From contig JAIUMB010000002.1 in the NCBI GenBank assembly GCA_022565745.1, positions 1 through 44,061 of the forward strand: a DNA stretch of 44,061 nucleotides, given 5' to 3'. Both the position numbers and the translations under genes were made by a program. Origin of the DNA: Cryomorphaceae bacterium (GTDB lineage Bacteria; Bacteroidota; Bacteroidia; Flavobacteriales; Schleiferiaceae). Shown one piece after another: positions 1 through 8,670 of the stretch. A model generated the notes under the pieces. That model made no database searches and had not been told where the DNA came from. It was given only the letters and a program-made list of their open reading frames with translations. Numbering within the stretch: position 1 is the stretch's first letter; every line of letters starts with the position of its first letter.

Positions 1-878
1 CGTCCGCTGGGATATAACCCTGCTTTATTGGGAATAAAGTCAATTCCCCTCAGTGGCATTGAGACTTCACTTGGTGGATTAAAATCGGCTGGTAAGTTGA
101 TTGGTGTTTCATCTATTTCCAAAATTTTCAGTTCCACTCGTCTGTTTTGCAGTTCTTCTTCTGCACTGGTTTCTCTGATTAATGGACGTAAATTTCCGTA
201 TCCCTTGTAGTTCAACCTATTTTTATTGACGCCGTGTTGGATGAGAAATTCGTAAACAAACTGCGCCCGTTCGTCAGAGAGGGGTTTGTCGTTAACACAA
301 CAAACATGCCCGAGAATGTCGGCTTTTAGGGTGGGGTATTTGTGAAAGATGGTGACCATATCGCTCAATACATCAAAGGCATACCACATGGGTACAATTT
401 GGTTGCCCACGAAGTGTAGGTTGGGCATCACGTAGTTTTCGCCCTTTCTTAACTCGAGATCTGTTACGCGGAGTGTACTGAAGAAAGGGATGTTTGGTTG
501 ATGGTAAACGATGATTTCACAGCGTCGATTGAGGTCAAATTTTTCATCGTCAAAATACTTGGGTTGCAACCGGCCATAGTAGTTTGAAACCAGTTGATTT
601 AGTTCAAATCCCCGGCTGATTAAGTAGCGCTTAACGGCTATAACTCTTCGGGAAGACAATTCTAAATTGTATTCGTCAGTGCCCAGACTGTCACAGTGTC
701 CAAAAATATGAATGGAGTCAATTTTCGATTTGGGGATGGAGAAAATTTCTCTATCGAGTTTTTCCTTTTCGCTTTGTCCCAATCGGTCATCGTCGAAGGG
801 AAAGTAGACTTCAAATTCAGCCACTTGCGCTCCGAGGATAAAGGGAAAAAGCAAGAGAAGTATAAGGTGTTTGCTCAT
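1..878 (-). CDS. OmpA-family protein with two OmpA domains (partial, C-terminus outside window)
   Basis: The frame starts with ATG at 878 and runs off the left edge without a stop, so about 292 residues are visible. A signal peptide (MSKHLILLLLFPFILGAQ) is followed by a first OmpA-like domain (FEVYFPFDDD, then GHCDSLGTDEYNLELSSRR, and a closing NRRCEI) and a second (GHVCCVNDKPLSDERAQ, then YGNLRP, closing NRRVEL). Family knowledge: OmpA C-terminal domains bind peptidoglycan from the periplasm; tandem OmpA domains are common in Bacteroidota envelope proteins. It lies 43 bp downstream of the MlaF gene on the same strand, so it may be co-transcribed. The C-terminal part and any further domain cannot be judged. 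Confidence 0.85.
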   Translation of the reverse strand, partial: MSKHLILLLLFPFILGAQVAEFEVYFPFDDDRLGQSEKEKLDREIFSIPKSKIDSIHIFGHCDSLGTDEYNLELSSRRVIAVKRYLISRGFELNQLVSNYYGRLQPKYFDDEKFDLNRRCEIIVYHQPNIPFFSTLRVTDLELRKGENYVMPNLHFVGNQIVPMWYAFDVLSDMVTIFHKYPTLKADILGHVCCVNDKPLSDERAQFVYEFLIQHGVNKNRLNYKGYGNLRPLIRETSAEEELQNRRVELKILEIDETPINLPADFNPPSEVSMPLRGIDFIPNKAGLYPSG

Positions 879-921
879 GCTGTTATAACGTGATTTTTGC
901 ACAAAAAGGTATTGGCAAATC

Positions 922-1683
922 TCATTCCGAACGTGCAGCACGTCGCACCTTTTTAAACAATTCTGAGCTGAAGACAAAATCGGCGAGCTCTTGATTGTCG
1001 GTATGAAGTACGTCCTCTTTGCTGCCTTCCCATATTTTTTTGCCACCAACCAAAAAATTGACATGGTCACCAATTTGCAACACGGAGTTCATGTCGTGTG
1101 TATTGATAACGGTGGTAATGTTGAATTCTTGCGTGATTTCCTGAATCAATTCGTCGATGACCATAGCGGTTTTAGGGTCAAGTCCACTATTGGGTTCATC
1201 GCAGAAAAGGTATCTAGGGTTCATAACTATGGCTCTAGCAATAGCAACCCGTTTTTGCATTCCACCACTGATTTCTGCGGGAAATAAATGGTTGGCATTT
1301 TCAATATTCACGCGATTTAAGCAAAAGTTGGTGCGTTCGGCAATCTCTTTTGCGCTTTTTTTGGTAAACATTCGAAGCGGGAAAGAAACATTTTCTTCCA
1401 CCGTCAATGAGTCAAACAATGCGCTTCCTTGAAAAACCATACCAAGCTCTAAGCGAAGTTTGCGCCTGTCTTCAATAGACATTTGCGATATCAGTCGCCC
1501 GTCAAAGTCAACATCTCCTTCGTCAATGTCGTGAATGCCCAGCAAACATTTTAAAAACACCGTTTTACCTGATCCACTCTTGCCAATAATGAGGTTCGTT
1601 TTGCCCTCCATAAAGGTTGCGTCTATGCCTTTAAGTACGTGTAAATCTCCAAATGATTTGTGTATGTTGGTGACGCGAATCAT
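922..1683 (-). CDS. mlaF: MlaF-type ABC transporter ATP-binding protein
   Basis: 253 residues with Walker A GKSGSGKT (34-41), signature ISGGMQKR, Walker B YLFCDEPNSGLDP and a switch His in INTHDMNSV. The sequence type is that of the MlaF ATPase, which powers phospholipid movement between inner and outer membranes. It lies 3 bp after the MlaE permease gene, the standard MlaE-MlaF pair, so the two should form one transporter. The MlaD substrate-binding partner is not in the window. The symbol is by family; the direction and substrate in this organism are not shown by sequence. Confidence 0.92.
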   Translation of the reverse strand: MIRVTNIHKSFGDLHVLKGIDATFMEGKTNLIIGKSGSGKTVFLKCLLGIHDIDEGDVDFDGRLISQMSIEDRRKLRLELGMVFQGSALFDSLTVEENVSFPLRMFTKKSAKEIAERTNFCLNRVNIENANHLFPAEISGGMQKRVAIARAIVMNPRYLFCDEPNSGLDPKTAMVIDELIQEITQEFNITTVINTHDMNSVLQIGDHVNFLVGGKKIWEGSKEDVLHTDNQELADFVFSSELFKKVRRAARSE

Positions 1684-1686
1684 GGC

Positions 1687-2436
1687 TTAACCGAGTAACA
1701 ATTGAGTGAGTAAATAATTGGTCAAAATGAGTACCAAGCTACTGGCTACAACGGCCTTGGTGCTGTTTTCTCCCACTTCAATGGCACCACCTTTAACAAA
1801 AAAGCCGTAATAGGCAGAAATGCTGGTAATCACAAAGGCGAAAACTACTGTTTTGATGAGGGCATAAGCAATGTAAAATGGCGTATAATCCATTTGTAAG
1901 CCCTTAATGAAATCGGTTCCAGTGATCATTCCTGTAGAAGTACCAAATATGTAACCGCCAACGATACCCAAGAACATGGAGATAATTATAAGAATAGGGT
2001 TAAAAATGACACAAGCGGCTATTTTTGGCATAATGAGGAAACTGGCGCTCTTAACCCCCATCACTTCAAGGGCTTCAATTTGTTCACTCACACGCATGGT
2101 TCCAAGTGTTGAAGCAATGTTTGAGCCTACTTTTCCAGCTAAAATCAAGGAAATCATAGTGGGAGAAAACTCCAATATGATGCTTTCGCGAGTCGCAATG
2201 GCAATGTAATATTTGGGAATGATGGGGTTCTCTAAGTTTAGTGCCGTTTGAATGGTAACCACAGCGCCTACAAACAGAGAGATGATGGCAACTAGGCCAA
2301 GTGATTTAACACCTAAATTATATAAGTCACGCACAAATGCATCCCAATACATGCGGTAGTTATCGGGGCGGCGAAATACGAGTTTCATGAGGATGAAATA
2401 CCTGCCAATGTCCTCTAAAATGCGTTTGATAAACAT
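1687..2436 (-). CDS. mlaE: MlaE family ABC transporter permease
   Basis: 249 residues, strongly hydrophobic, with the MlaE fold features: an N-terminal interfacial segment, then about five membrane spans (near 45-65, 90-110, 145-170, 185-210 and 225-248) and the conserved stretch LAGKVGSNIASTLGTMRVSE that faces the ATPase. It is the membrane part of the phospholipid transporter with the downstream MlaF gene. ATG at 2436 fits the family start. A near-consensus promoter box (AATATTTG, one mismatch) lies at 2462-2469 but is too weak to list alone. Confidence 0.92.
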   Translation of the reverse strand: MFIKRILEDIGRYFILMKLVFRRPDNYRMYWDAFVRDLYNLGVKSLGLVAIISLFVGAVVTIQTALNLENPIIPKYYIAIATRESIILEFSPTMISLILAGKVGSNIASTLGTMRVSEQIEALEVMGVKSASFLIMPKIAACVIFNPILIIISMFLGIVGGYIFGTSTGMITGTDFIKGLQMDYTPFYIAYALIKTVVFAFVITSISAYYGFFVKGGAIEVGENSTKAVVASSLVLILTNYLLTQLLLG

Positions 2437-2968
2437 GAGGGCGAAGATAAGGTAATAGTTGCAAATATTGAGGACAGATTTTAATAGGTAGAGAACTAAA
2501 ATACAGATTAGAGTTGGTGCTCTGGAGTTGGGTTAAACGGAACGCAATAGAGGTCAGTATAGGGTAAGCGCTCTGGGTTTGGTTTTTAACGAATGGGTGC
2601 TAGAGGTGTTTGTTTTTGCAGATGTTTTAAATGGAGATGATTGACGATGGCCGAAAAAACGGTCAATGCATTAGGGTAAAATGATTTCACACATATGAGA
2701 ACTTCAAATATTCACGAAAGCCTAAAGACATGATTTCATCAAAAGTGAATAATTGTATCCATCCAATTATCCATCCCACTTTAAATGCTGGGTTGAGGAT
2801 CGTGTTCCCCCTGTTTAAGTACTTTAATATTGATCTTTAAATGTTTTAATAGGCTGTATATCAGGTGTTTTTCCTGGTCAAAAAATTATTTAGAATTTTT
2901 ATAAATAACTTGTTTGGAATAATTCCATATTATACTTTTGCCGCATTATTTTAAACCAGTCTAAATAA
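2437..2968. other. Intergenic region between divergent mlaE and TonB receptor genes
   Basis: About 530 bp without a credible ORF on either strand. It is A+T-rich toward the right and must hold the promoters of both divergent units. Only the rightward promoter (2910-2940) is clear. No RNA gene, riboswitch or repeat was recognised. Confidence 0.6.
2910..2940 (+). promoter_or_regulatory. Bacteroidota sigma-A promoter for the TonB receptor
   Basis: TTG at 2910-2912, a 20-bp spacer, then TACTTTTG at 2933-2940 matches the Bacteroidota -33/-7 consensus TTG...TAnnTTTG. Transcription would begin about 20 nt before the ATG at 2969. Confidence 0.7.
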
Positions 2969-5395
2969 ATGAAGTCAAGAGTTTTCTTCGCATTATTGCT
3001 CATCACACCCATGCTTTCTTGGGGGAGTAGCAACAACAGTAATTCGGCTGATGAAGACCGAAATCGCTACAACGTTACCGGTTTTGTGTTTGACAAAGAC
3101 GCTAATCTTTTGGCGGGTGCAACGGTGCAATTGCTCAAAAGCAACCATACGACCTTGACCGATGCATATGGTGCATTTAAACTTGCTCGGGTGGTTGAGG
3201 GCACCTATACTTTAGAGGTTCGCTATCTTGGCTATGTAACCTTGAGAAAAGAGATTGATGTAAACAGTGATATTAATATGGGCGGCATTGTGTTGAAAGA
3301 GGATCAATACATGTTGATGCAATCGACCGTGATAAGTGAAAGAGACCATCTATTTAGAAATGTGCCGGGAACCGTTCGTATTATGGATAAAGAAGAAATA
3401 GACAGGTTGCAACCATTGAGTGGTAATGAAGTGCTTCGCAGAACGCCGGGGGTTAATCCAGTTGATGAAGATGGCGTTGGCTTGCGCTTGAATATTGGTA
3501 TTCGCGGACTAGACCCCGATCGCTCGAGGAATGTGCTCATTCTTGAAGACGGGGTGCCTATAGCGCTTAACCCATATGGAGAGCCTGAAATGTATTATTC
3601 ACCTTCCATAGACCGTATGGATGGGGTTGAGATTATAAAAGGGAGTGGTCAGATCCTTTATGGCCCTCAGACCTTAGGTGGAGTGATCAACTTTATTACG
3701 GCCGATCCGCCACAAGAGGAGACGTATAAGTTGCGCGTGCAAGCAGGCGAAGGAGGGTTTCGCTCCATTCACGCTCAGTACGGCAATACGTTTGAAAAAA
3801 CCGGTATGCAAATCAGTTATTTGCGCAAAGAAGCCGAGGCCCTCGGGCCACTGAATTTTGCCTTGGATGACGTTAATGCAAAATTCCGAATTCCCATCAA
3901 CGAACGCTCCGTACTTGGGGTCAAGATAAGCGCGTATAATGAACAGTCTAATGCCACTTATTTAGGTATGACTCAGCGTATGTTTGATATGGGAGGAGAT
4001 GATTTTCGCGTGTTGGCGCCAAACGATCACTTGTCGGTAAAGCGATTTGCAGGGTCGGTCAACCACCGCTACAATGCCGGCAACAACGTGATTATTCACA
4101 GTACGTTTTTTGCGAATCAAACAACACGTGATTGGCGCAGACAGGATTTTGCTTACAACCAACACGATGAGAATGGTAATATAACTCCAGAAAATTATAC
4201 GCAAAAATGGGGCGACACTTCTGTTGCTGGAGGTGCCATTTATTTATTTGACCGTACGGGCAGCAGAAATCGGACCTTCCAAGTGGCTGGATGGGAGCAA
4301 AAACTACAGTGGAAGTTCAATACAGGTGAATTGGTGAGTCACGATTTACAAGTGGGATACCGTTACATGTTTGAGCGTGCCTTTGAGCAGCGTATCAATG
4401 GCACATTTGCCGAAGCAAGGTCTGGTGAGTTGGTTAATGATGAAGTACGTACCGGTCACGCTTTCAGTGCCTATATCTTAGACCGGATTAAAATCGGTGA
4501 TAAATTGGAGCTGTCACCAGGTGTTCGCATCGAAAGTTATACCTTTGAGAGAGAGGTATTACGCCAGCGTTCGGTAGACACTTTAATTACAGCCAACAAT
4601 GAGATATTTTCCATTATTCCCGGTGTTGGGGCGAGTTTCAGTCTGTTCGATGAATTGAATGTTTACGGTGGGGTGCACAGGGGGTATGCGCCGCCAAGAG
4701 TGAAGGACGCGTTGGATTTCACCTTTGAAAACCCTGTGCTGGATTTAGATGCCGAGTTGAGTTGGAACTATGAGTTTGGTATGCGTACCCAGTTGACTCG
4801 TGGACTACAAGCTGAAGCCGCGTTGTTTCTTCTCGATTTTGCCAATCAAATCATCCCTGCCTCTGAATCTGCTGGCGACGCTTTTGGGGTAGTCAACGCA
4901 GGTGCTACCGTCAACCGCGGTGTTGAAGCTTCGGTAAACCTCAATACCAGAGATGCTTTTAAGACCAATTGGTTGATGTTGCTTGACGGACAAATGACTT
5001 ATTTGCATGCCGTATTTAACAACGACCGCATGGTCAACGGTGAAAGTGTAAGAGGCAATCGCTTGCCGTACGCCCCAGAGTGGATGTTGTCGGCTGCAGC
5101 TACAGTTGAAGCACCATTTGGTACCGGTGTAAGATTGACATACAGCTATATGGGTGAACAGTTTACCGACGAAGCCAATACAGTAACACCAAGTGCAAAC
5201 GGACGATTTGGTCGAATGGATGCATTCCAAATCATTGACTTAACGGTTTATCACCACATTCCAAAATGGAACACAAGATTCAACGTGGCCATTAAAAACA
5301 TCACCGATGAGCGATATATCGCGACCCGTAGACCACGAGGCATTACTATGGGATTGCCGAGAATGATTACCGCTGGTTTTGACATTCAATTTTAA
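2969..5395 (+). CDS. TonB-dependent outer-membrane receptor, FecA-like
   Basis: 808 residues: signal peptide (1-19), a carboxypeptidase-regulatory-like beta-sandwich (about 35-105, VTGFVFDKDANLLAGATVQL), a plug domain (about 120-235; IRGLDPDRSRNVLILEDGVP and VEIIKGSGQILYGPQTLGGV), then a 22-strand-type barrel ending in aromatic FDIQF. The plug sequence is of the FecA (ferric dicitrate) subgroup of siderophore receptors; TonB-ExbBD would drive uptake. The substrate is not certain from sequence and no FecIR-type regulator lies alongside. A small His-rich membrane protein follows after 11 bp and is probably in the same transcript. Confidence 0.93.
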   Translation: MKSRVFFALLLITPMLSWGSSNNSNSADEDRNRYNVTGFVFDKDANLLAGATVQLLKSNHTTLTDAYGAFKLARVVEGTYTLEVRYLGYVTLRKEIDVNSDINMGGIVLKEDQYMLMQSTVISERDHLFRNVPGTVRIMDKEEIDRLQPLSGNEVLRRTPGVNPVDEDGVGLRLNIGIRGLDPDRSRNVLILEDGVPIALNPYGEPEMYYSPSIDRMDGVEIIKGSGQILYGPQTLGGVINFITADPPQEETYKLRVQAGEGGFRSIHAQYGNTFEKTGMQISYLRKEAEALGPLNFALDDVNAKFRIPINERSVLGVKISAYNEQSNATYLGMTQRMFDMGGDDFRVLAPNDHLSVKRFAGSVNHRYNAGNNVIIHSTFFANQTTRDWRRQDFAYNQHDENGNITPENYTQKWGDTSVAGGAIYLFDRTGSRNRTFQVAGWEQKLQWKFNTGELVSHDLQVGYRYMFERAFEQRINGTFAEARSGELVNDEVRTGHAFSAYILDRIKIGDKLELSPGVRIESYTFEREVLRQRSVDTLITANNEIFSIIPGVGASFSLFDELNVYGGVHRGYAPPRVKDALDFTFENPVLDLDAELSWNYEFGMRTQLTRGLQAEAALFLLDFANQIIPASESAGDAFGVVNAGATVNRGVEASVNLNTRDAFKTNWLMLLDGQMTYLHAVFNNDRMVNGESVRGNRLPYAPEWMLSAAATVEAPFGTGVRLTYSYMGEQFTDEANTVTPSANGRFGRMDAFQIIDLTVYHHIPKWNTRFNVAIKNITDERYIATRRPRGITMGLPRMITAGFDIQF

Positions 5396-5406
5396 ACACA
5401 GACACT

Positions 5407-5805
5407 ATGAATCAATCGCTTTCACTTCCACAGCGCATCATATTATTATGGTTGGTTATAACCATTGGAATGTTGTTTCACCAATTCTTTAGTTTGCATA
5501 ACCTGCGCTTTGGTGCAGACGTCATAAAGTCGGGGTACGACCAAACACCGCCAATTGAACTCACCAAGCGGTTGGTGCTTTACGTCTTACCATTGATGTA
5601 CGTTGTAGTCAATGCCGTGTGGCAAGTGAAAACGGTTAGGCTTTTAAACGTAGTGGCGGCACCGTTTTATCTGATGTTTCACACCTGGCATTTTGCCCAT
5701 GAATGGGGTAAAATGACCGATCCAGTTCAGTGGGTGCTTCTAACCTTTTTGGTCATTTGGTCCGGTCTGCTGGTCTTTTCCTGCTGGAAATGGCTGAAGT
5801 CGTAG
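5407..5805 (+). CDS. Small four-helix membrane protein, His-rich, unknown function
   Basis: 132 residues with four predicted membrane spans (about 9-29, 55-74, 78-95, 105-127). Histidines cluster at or near the membrane: H25 and H31 (FHQFFSLH), and H92, H95, H98 (FHTWHFAHEW), spacing that could hold a metal or haem. I do not recognise a named family. It starts 11 bp after the TonB receptor stop, which suggests a role in the same uptake process, for example in metal handling at the inner membrane; that is inference from position and the His residues only. Confidence 0.8.
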   Translation: MNQSLSLPQRIILLWLVITIGMLFHQFFSLHNLRFGADVIKSGYDQTPPIELTKRLVLYVLPLMYVVVNAVWQVKTVRLLNVVAAPFYLMFHTWHFAHEWGKMTDPVQWVLLTFLVIWSGLLVFSCWKWLKS

Positions 5806-5806
5806 G

Positions 5807-5831
5807 TAAGGGCGTATTCAATATGCCCTTA
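5807..5831. terminator. Convergent stem-loop between the membrane protein and response regulator genes
   Basis: TAAGGGCGTAT (5807-5817) pairs with ATATGCCCTTA (5821-5831) around a 3-nt loop: 11 bp with one G-U pair. It sits between two convergent stop codons, right after the plus-strand TAG. No clear T-tract follows on either strand, so it is a terminator or 3'-end stabiliser by position rather than by a full intrinsic signature. Confidence 0.5.
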
Positions 5832-5836
5832 CATAT

Positions 5837-6472
5837 CTAATCAACATCGTATTTATTAAACGTTGAAATCAGTTCTGCAATGTTGTTGACTTTCAGCTTT
5901 TGGAAGATGCGCTGTTTGTAAGTGGAAATGGTGGAGGGTTTTAAATTGAGCTGTTCCATAATCAATAGATTCCCATCCCCAGCAGCGAGAAGGCGCCCAA
6001 CTTCTAATTCTCTTTTTGATAAATGATTCAGTGGATTAATACCTTTTTTAGAGGTTCTGTCTTTGAGTTTGGACTGAAATTGTGGGCTGACATATGTTTT
6101 GCCTTCAAGTGTAGTTTTTATGGCATCTTCAATGTCATTTTCGGGACTTAACTTATTGACATACCCCAAGGCACCAGCCCGAAGAAACGCTTCAGCATAC
6201 ACGTCTTCTTCGTAACTGGTAAACACCAGCACCTTGCAATGAGGAGAAATGCTCATGATTTCCGCCATCATCTTACTGCTGTTGCCTCCCGGTAGATTAA
6301 TGTCCAAAACAACCAAATCAGGCTGCCTTGTTTTTAGTAATTCTATGGTTCTTGGAAAAGTATCGGCTTCTATAACGTCAAAGCTGCTGTCTATGCGCGA
6401 AAACAGCAAGTGGATCCCTCTTCGAACGATGCTGTGGTCATCGGCAACAATGACGCATTTTTTGTTGTTCAT
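5837..6472 (-). CDS. NarL/FixJ-type response regulator (receiver + LuxR HTH)
   Basis: Starting at the ATG at 6472 the protein is 211 residues: receiver domain with acidic pair D11-D12, phospho-acceptor D57 (VVLDINLP), T85 and K107, then a LuxR-type helix-turn-helix (about 148-211; LSKRELEVGRLLAAG and TISTYKQRIFQKL). The frame is open 23 codons further upstream to 6541, but the receiver aligns with the internal ATG, so I use 6472. All phosphorylation residues are present. No sensor kinase is adjacent, so it is an orphan here, and its target genes cannot be told from the window. Confidence 0.9.
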   Translation of the reverse strand: MNNKKCVIVADDHSIVRRGIHLLFSRIDSSFDVIEADTFPRTIELLKTRQPDLVVLDINLPGGNSSKMMAEIMSISPHCKVLVFTSYEEDVYAEAFLRAGALGYVNKLSPENDIEDAIKTTLEGKTYVSPQFQSKLKDRTSKKGINPLNHLSKRELEVGRLLAAGDGNLLIMEQLNLKPSTISTYKQRIFQKLKVNNIAELISTFNKYDVD

Positions 6473-6575
6473 TTTTACTAAGTTAAATAAGCAAGTAAAA
6501 TTAGTGTGAAAAGTGTAACGTTGCAAAATTTTGTTTGTCATTAAAGCGCGGTAAGGGGCTACTTGGACTTTTTTG

Positions 6576-6606
6576 TTGTGCGATAAGATAAAAATGCCTA
6601 CATTTG
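6576..6606 (+). promoter_or_regulatory. Promoter of the T9SS-exported protein gene
   Basis: TTG at 6576-6578, a 20-bp spacer, then TACATTTG at 6599-6606. It predicts a 5' untranslated region of about 65-70 nt that contains a run of T residues (6621-6632). Confidence 0.7.
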
Positions 6607-6679
6607 TGGTATTATAACTATTTTTTTTTTTAAATAGACAATAAAAGCCATCATCTTTTTAATCCAAAACATGTGAATT

Positions 6680-8167
6680 ATGAGAATATCTATTATTGTC
6701 TTTATGGCTTTGACTTCGATGACTTCTTTGTGTGCTCAGACAACCACTTCGTGGGAGATGTTATCGTGGGGCAGTACAAGCGCCGCAGATATTTTAGTGG
6801 TGGATAATGGATATATAGCAGGTATTTCGTACGGCACTCAAGATGTGGTGGATGGAGTTCTGACTTTTAACAGATTAGCGTCTTTGGTTAAATTCGATAA
6901 AAGTCTTTCAATCGTTGATAGTGTTAATTTTAGTGCAATCCCAGATCACAATGCATATGTTTACAGCATAAACCTAGTGGGTGATAGTGTGTATGTATTA
7001 ACGTTTCAAATGGAAGTAGACGCGAGCTTTCAATCTTTACAACACTGGAGTATGCATTCATTTGATATTGACTTAAATCGCGGTAATCGGTATGATCTGA
7101 ATACTGATAGTTCAATTGTTTTTACCACCGCCACTCTGCATGCGGATTCATCCTTCTTTTTTGTCGGGAGAGAGAGGAATAACCTAACTGTTGACAGTGT
7201 TTTTGTCTTTAAGCATGTTGATTTAAGTGGTGGGGTATTGTCTGACACAGCATTGCCATTTGTTGTGAGACCTCATGTTCGATCTATTTGGAATGTCCCC
7301 AATACCGATCAGATTTTGATAAATGTAAATACATCTCCACATTCGTTGGTTTATTATGATATGGTAAATTTTCGCTTTGATTCGGTTGCCGCTTCGCCCT
7401 ATAACATTTTCCAAATTAATACGCTGTACGATGGATCACATTTAGGTGTTGATCGAAGAGCCAATGAGTTGACCAGCTATGTTGCCTTTGATGATAATGG
7501 CAATTTGGTTGAGTCTTTTGTCGTTGACACAACATTTTCTCTTAAAAATAGATCCCAAATAGCCAGGCCTTTTGCAAATGCTGTGGATTACGATACTGTT
7601 AATGATGCAATATACATTGCCAATTTGCACCATTATTCTATTGATGGACCAGGTCCTTCATCAAGTAGTGATACGCTCATTGTAGATTTGTATGTGCACA
7701 AGGTAAATCCATCTGATAGGTCTATAATATGGAAGAAAAGCATTGAGATTATTAATGCCACTGGATCAAATGCTAGTAATGCCAGTTTGACCAGCATCCG
7801 CGCAACTTCAGATGGCGGAAGTGTAGTCGTTTTTCAAAGTGCTGCATATTCATTGGGTAGTGGTAATGTTGTTTACATTATAAAGTTAGGGCCTAACGGT
7901 GAGGTTTTAAGTAGAAATGAAATAGAATTGGAAGCACCTACTATGCGGCTTTTTCCAAATCCAGCAACGTCTCACTTAACCATTAAATCAGATGATTTCC
8001 CTGTTTTTACAAGCATTGCTGATTTGAATGGTAAAATATTGTATAATGAGCCATCATTAAAACACAATCACTCTATAAATGTAGAAGGCTGGCCAAAGGG
8101 TGTCTATTTGGTCAATATTCGTGGTGAAAAAGGATTTTCGACGATAAAGAAAGTCATTGTAAAATAA
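6680..8167 (+). CDS. Secreted protein with T9SS C-terminal sorting domain
   Basis: 495 residues. A signal peptide ends in SLCAQ near residue 20; the C-terminal about 80 residues form a type A T9SS sorting domain (MRLFPNPATSHLTIKS, then SIADLNGKILYN, KGVYLVNIRG, ending KKVIVK). The middle has regularly spaced beta-strand-like segments with DGGSVVVFQ and ANLHHYS, reminiscent of beta-propeller type proteins, but no named domain is clear. It should be exported by the type IX system and anchored or released at the surface. Base composition looks richer in A+T than the neighbouring glutamine synthetase gene, typical of fast-evolving surface proteins. Confidence 0.85.
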   Translation: MRISIIVFMALTSMTSLCAQTTTSWEMLSWGSTSAADILVVDNGYIAGISYGTQDVVDGVLTFNRLASLVKFDKSLSIVDSVNFSAIPDHNAYVYSINLVGDSVYVLTFQMEVDASFQSLQHWSMHSFDIDLNRGNRYDLNTDSSIVFTTATLHADSSFFFVGRERNNLTVDSVFVFKHVDLSGGVLSDTALPFVVRPHVRSIWNVPNTDQILINVNTSPHSLVYYDMVNFRFDSVAASPYNIFQINTLYDGSHLGVDRRANELTSYVAFDDNGNLVESFVVDTTFSLKNRSQIARPFANAVDYDTVNDAIYIANLHHYSIDGPGPSSSSDTLIVDLYVHKVNPSDRSIIWKKSIEIINATGSNASNASLTSIRATSDGGSVVVFQSAAYSLGSGNVVYIIKLGPNGEVLSRNEIELEAPTMRLFPNPATSHLTIKSDDFPVFTSIADLNGKILYNEPSLKHNHSINVEGWPKGVYLVNIRGEKGFSTIKKVIVK

Positions 8168-8670
8168 ATTGAGCTTATTGATAAATTTATAGGCTAGTCT
8201 TAAAAGCGTCAGAACAATCAAGGCCTGAAGCAGTGAGTGGTTATGTGCTAGCTGTAATGCCGTTAACGTATTTTACAAAAAGTGTCAAGTAGTATACATA
8301 TCAATTGCTTGATCCAGTCTACCCTTTTCTTTCCAATCACAACCTTAAAATTTTGTAATAGGTCTTTCTTCTCATTGGCAAAACATTTAAATATGCCAAC
8401 TATAAATGCATGGAATGAATAAATATTCACTCACCCCATTTTTGGTGTTTTCGTTTTCCCGCCCACAAGATCGTTTATATGGAGCTGTTCAGATTTAATC
8501 AGAAAGTTTATTTTTTATTGAGGAAATATGAAATTATCGGGGGTGCCGTTGTTTTAAAGTTATTTTTGTTGATGGTTATTAAAAAAATAGGGGGGTGTTG
8601 TTGAAAAAAAATCATTTTTTTTTAGTTGTCGCTGTCTTTGCATATTTACTTTTGCAAAAAAAATAACGCC
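8168..8670. other. Intergenic region upstream of glutamine synthetase III
   Basis: About 500 bp, A+T-rich, with no credible ORF. It holds the main promoter at 8626-8654 and a possible second -7 box TATTTTTG at 8561-8568 without a well-placed -33 element. An A8/T9 tract pair (8604-8623) lies just upstream of the -33 element and could act as an UP-like or bent-DNA element. No riboswitch or terminator was recognised. Confidence 0.55.
8626..8654 (+). promoter_or_regulatory. Promoter of glnN
   Basis: TTG at 8626-8628, an 18-bp spacer, then TACTTTTG at 8647-8654, with the ATG at 8671. The leader is only about 10 nt. The promoter lies inside an in-frame TTG-initiated extension of the coding frame, so that longer start cannot be used from this promoter. 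Confidence 0.7.

Noticed and set aside
4805..5230. 141-codon minus-strand ORF
   Set aside because: It is antisense to the well-supported TonB receptor barrel and has a Cys-rich, low-sense composition.
8626..8670. Longer glutamine synthetase start at a TTG giving 15 extra residues
   Set aside because: The promoter -33 and -7 elements lie inside this extension, and GSIII proteins align from the ATG at 8671.
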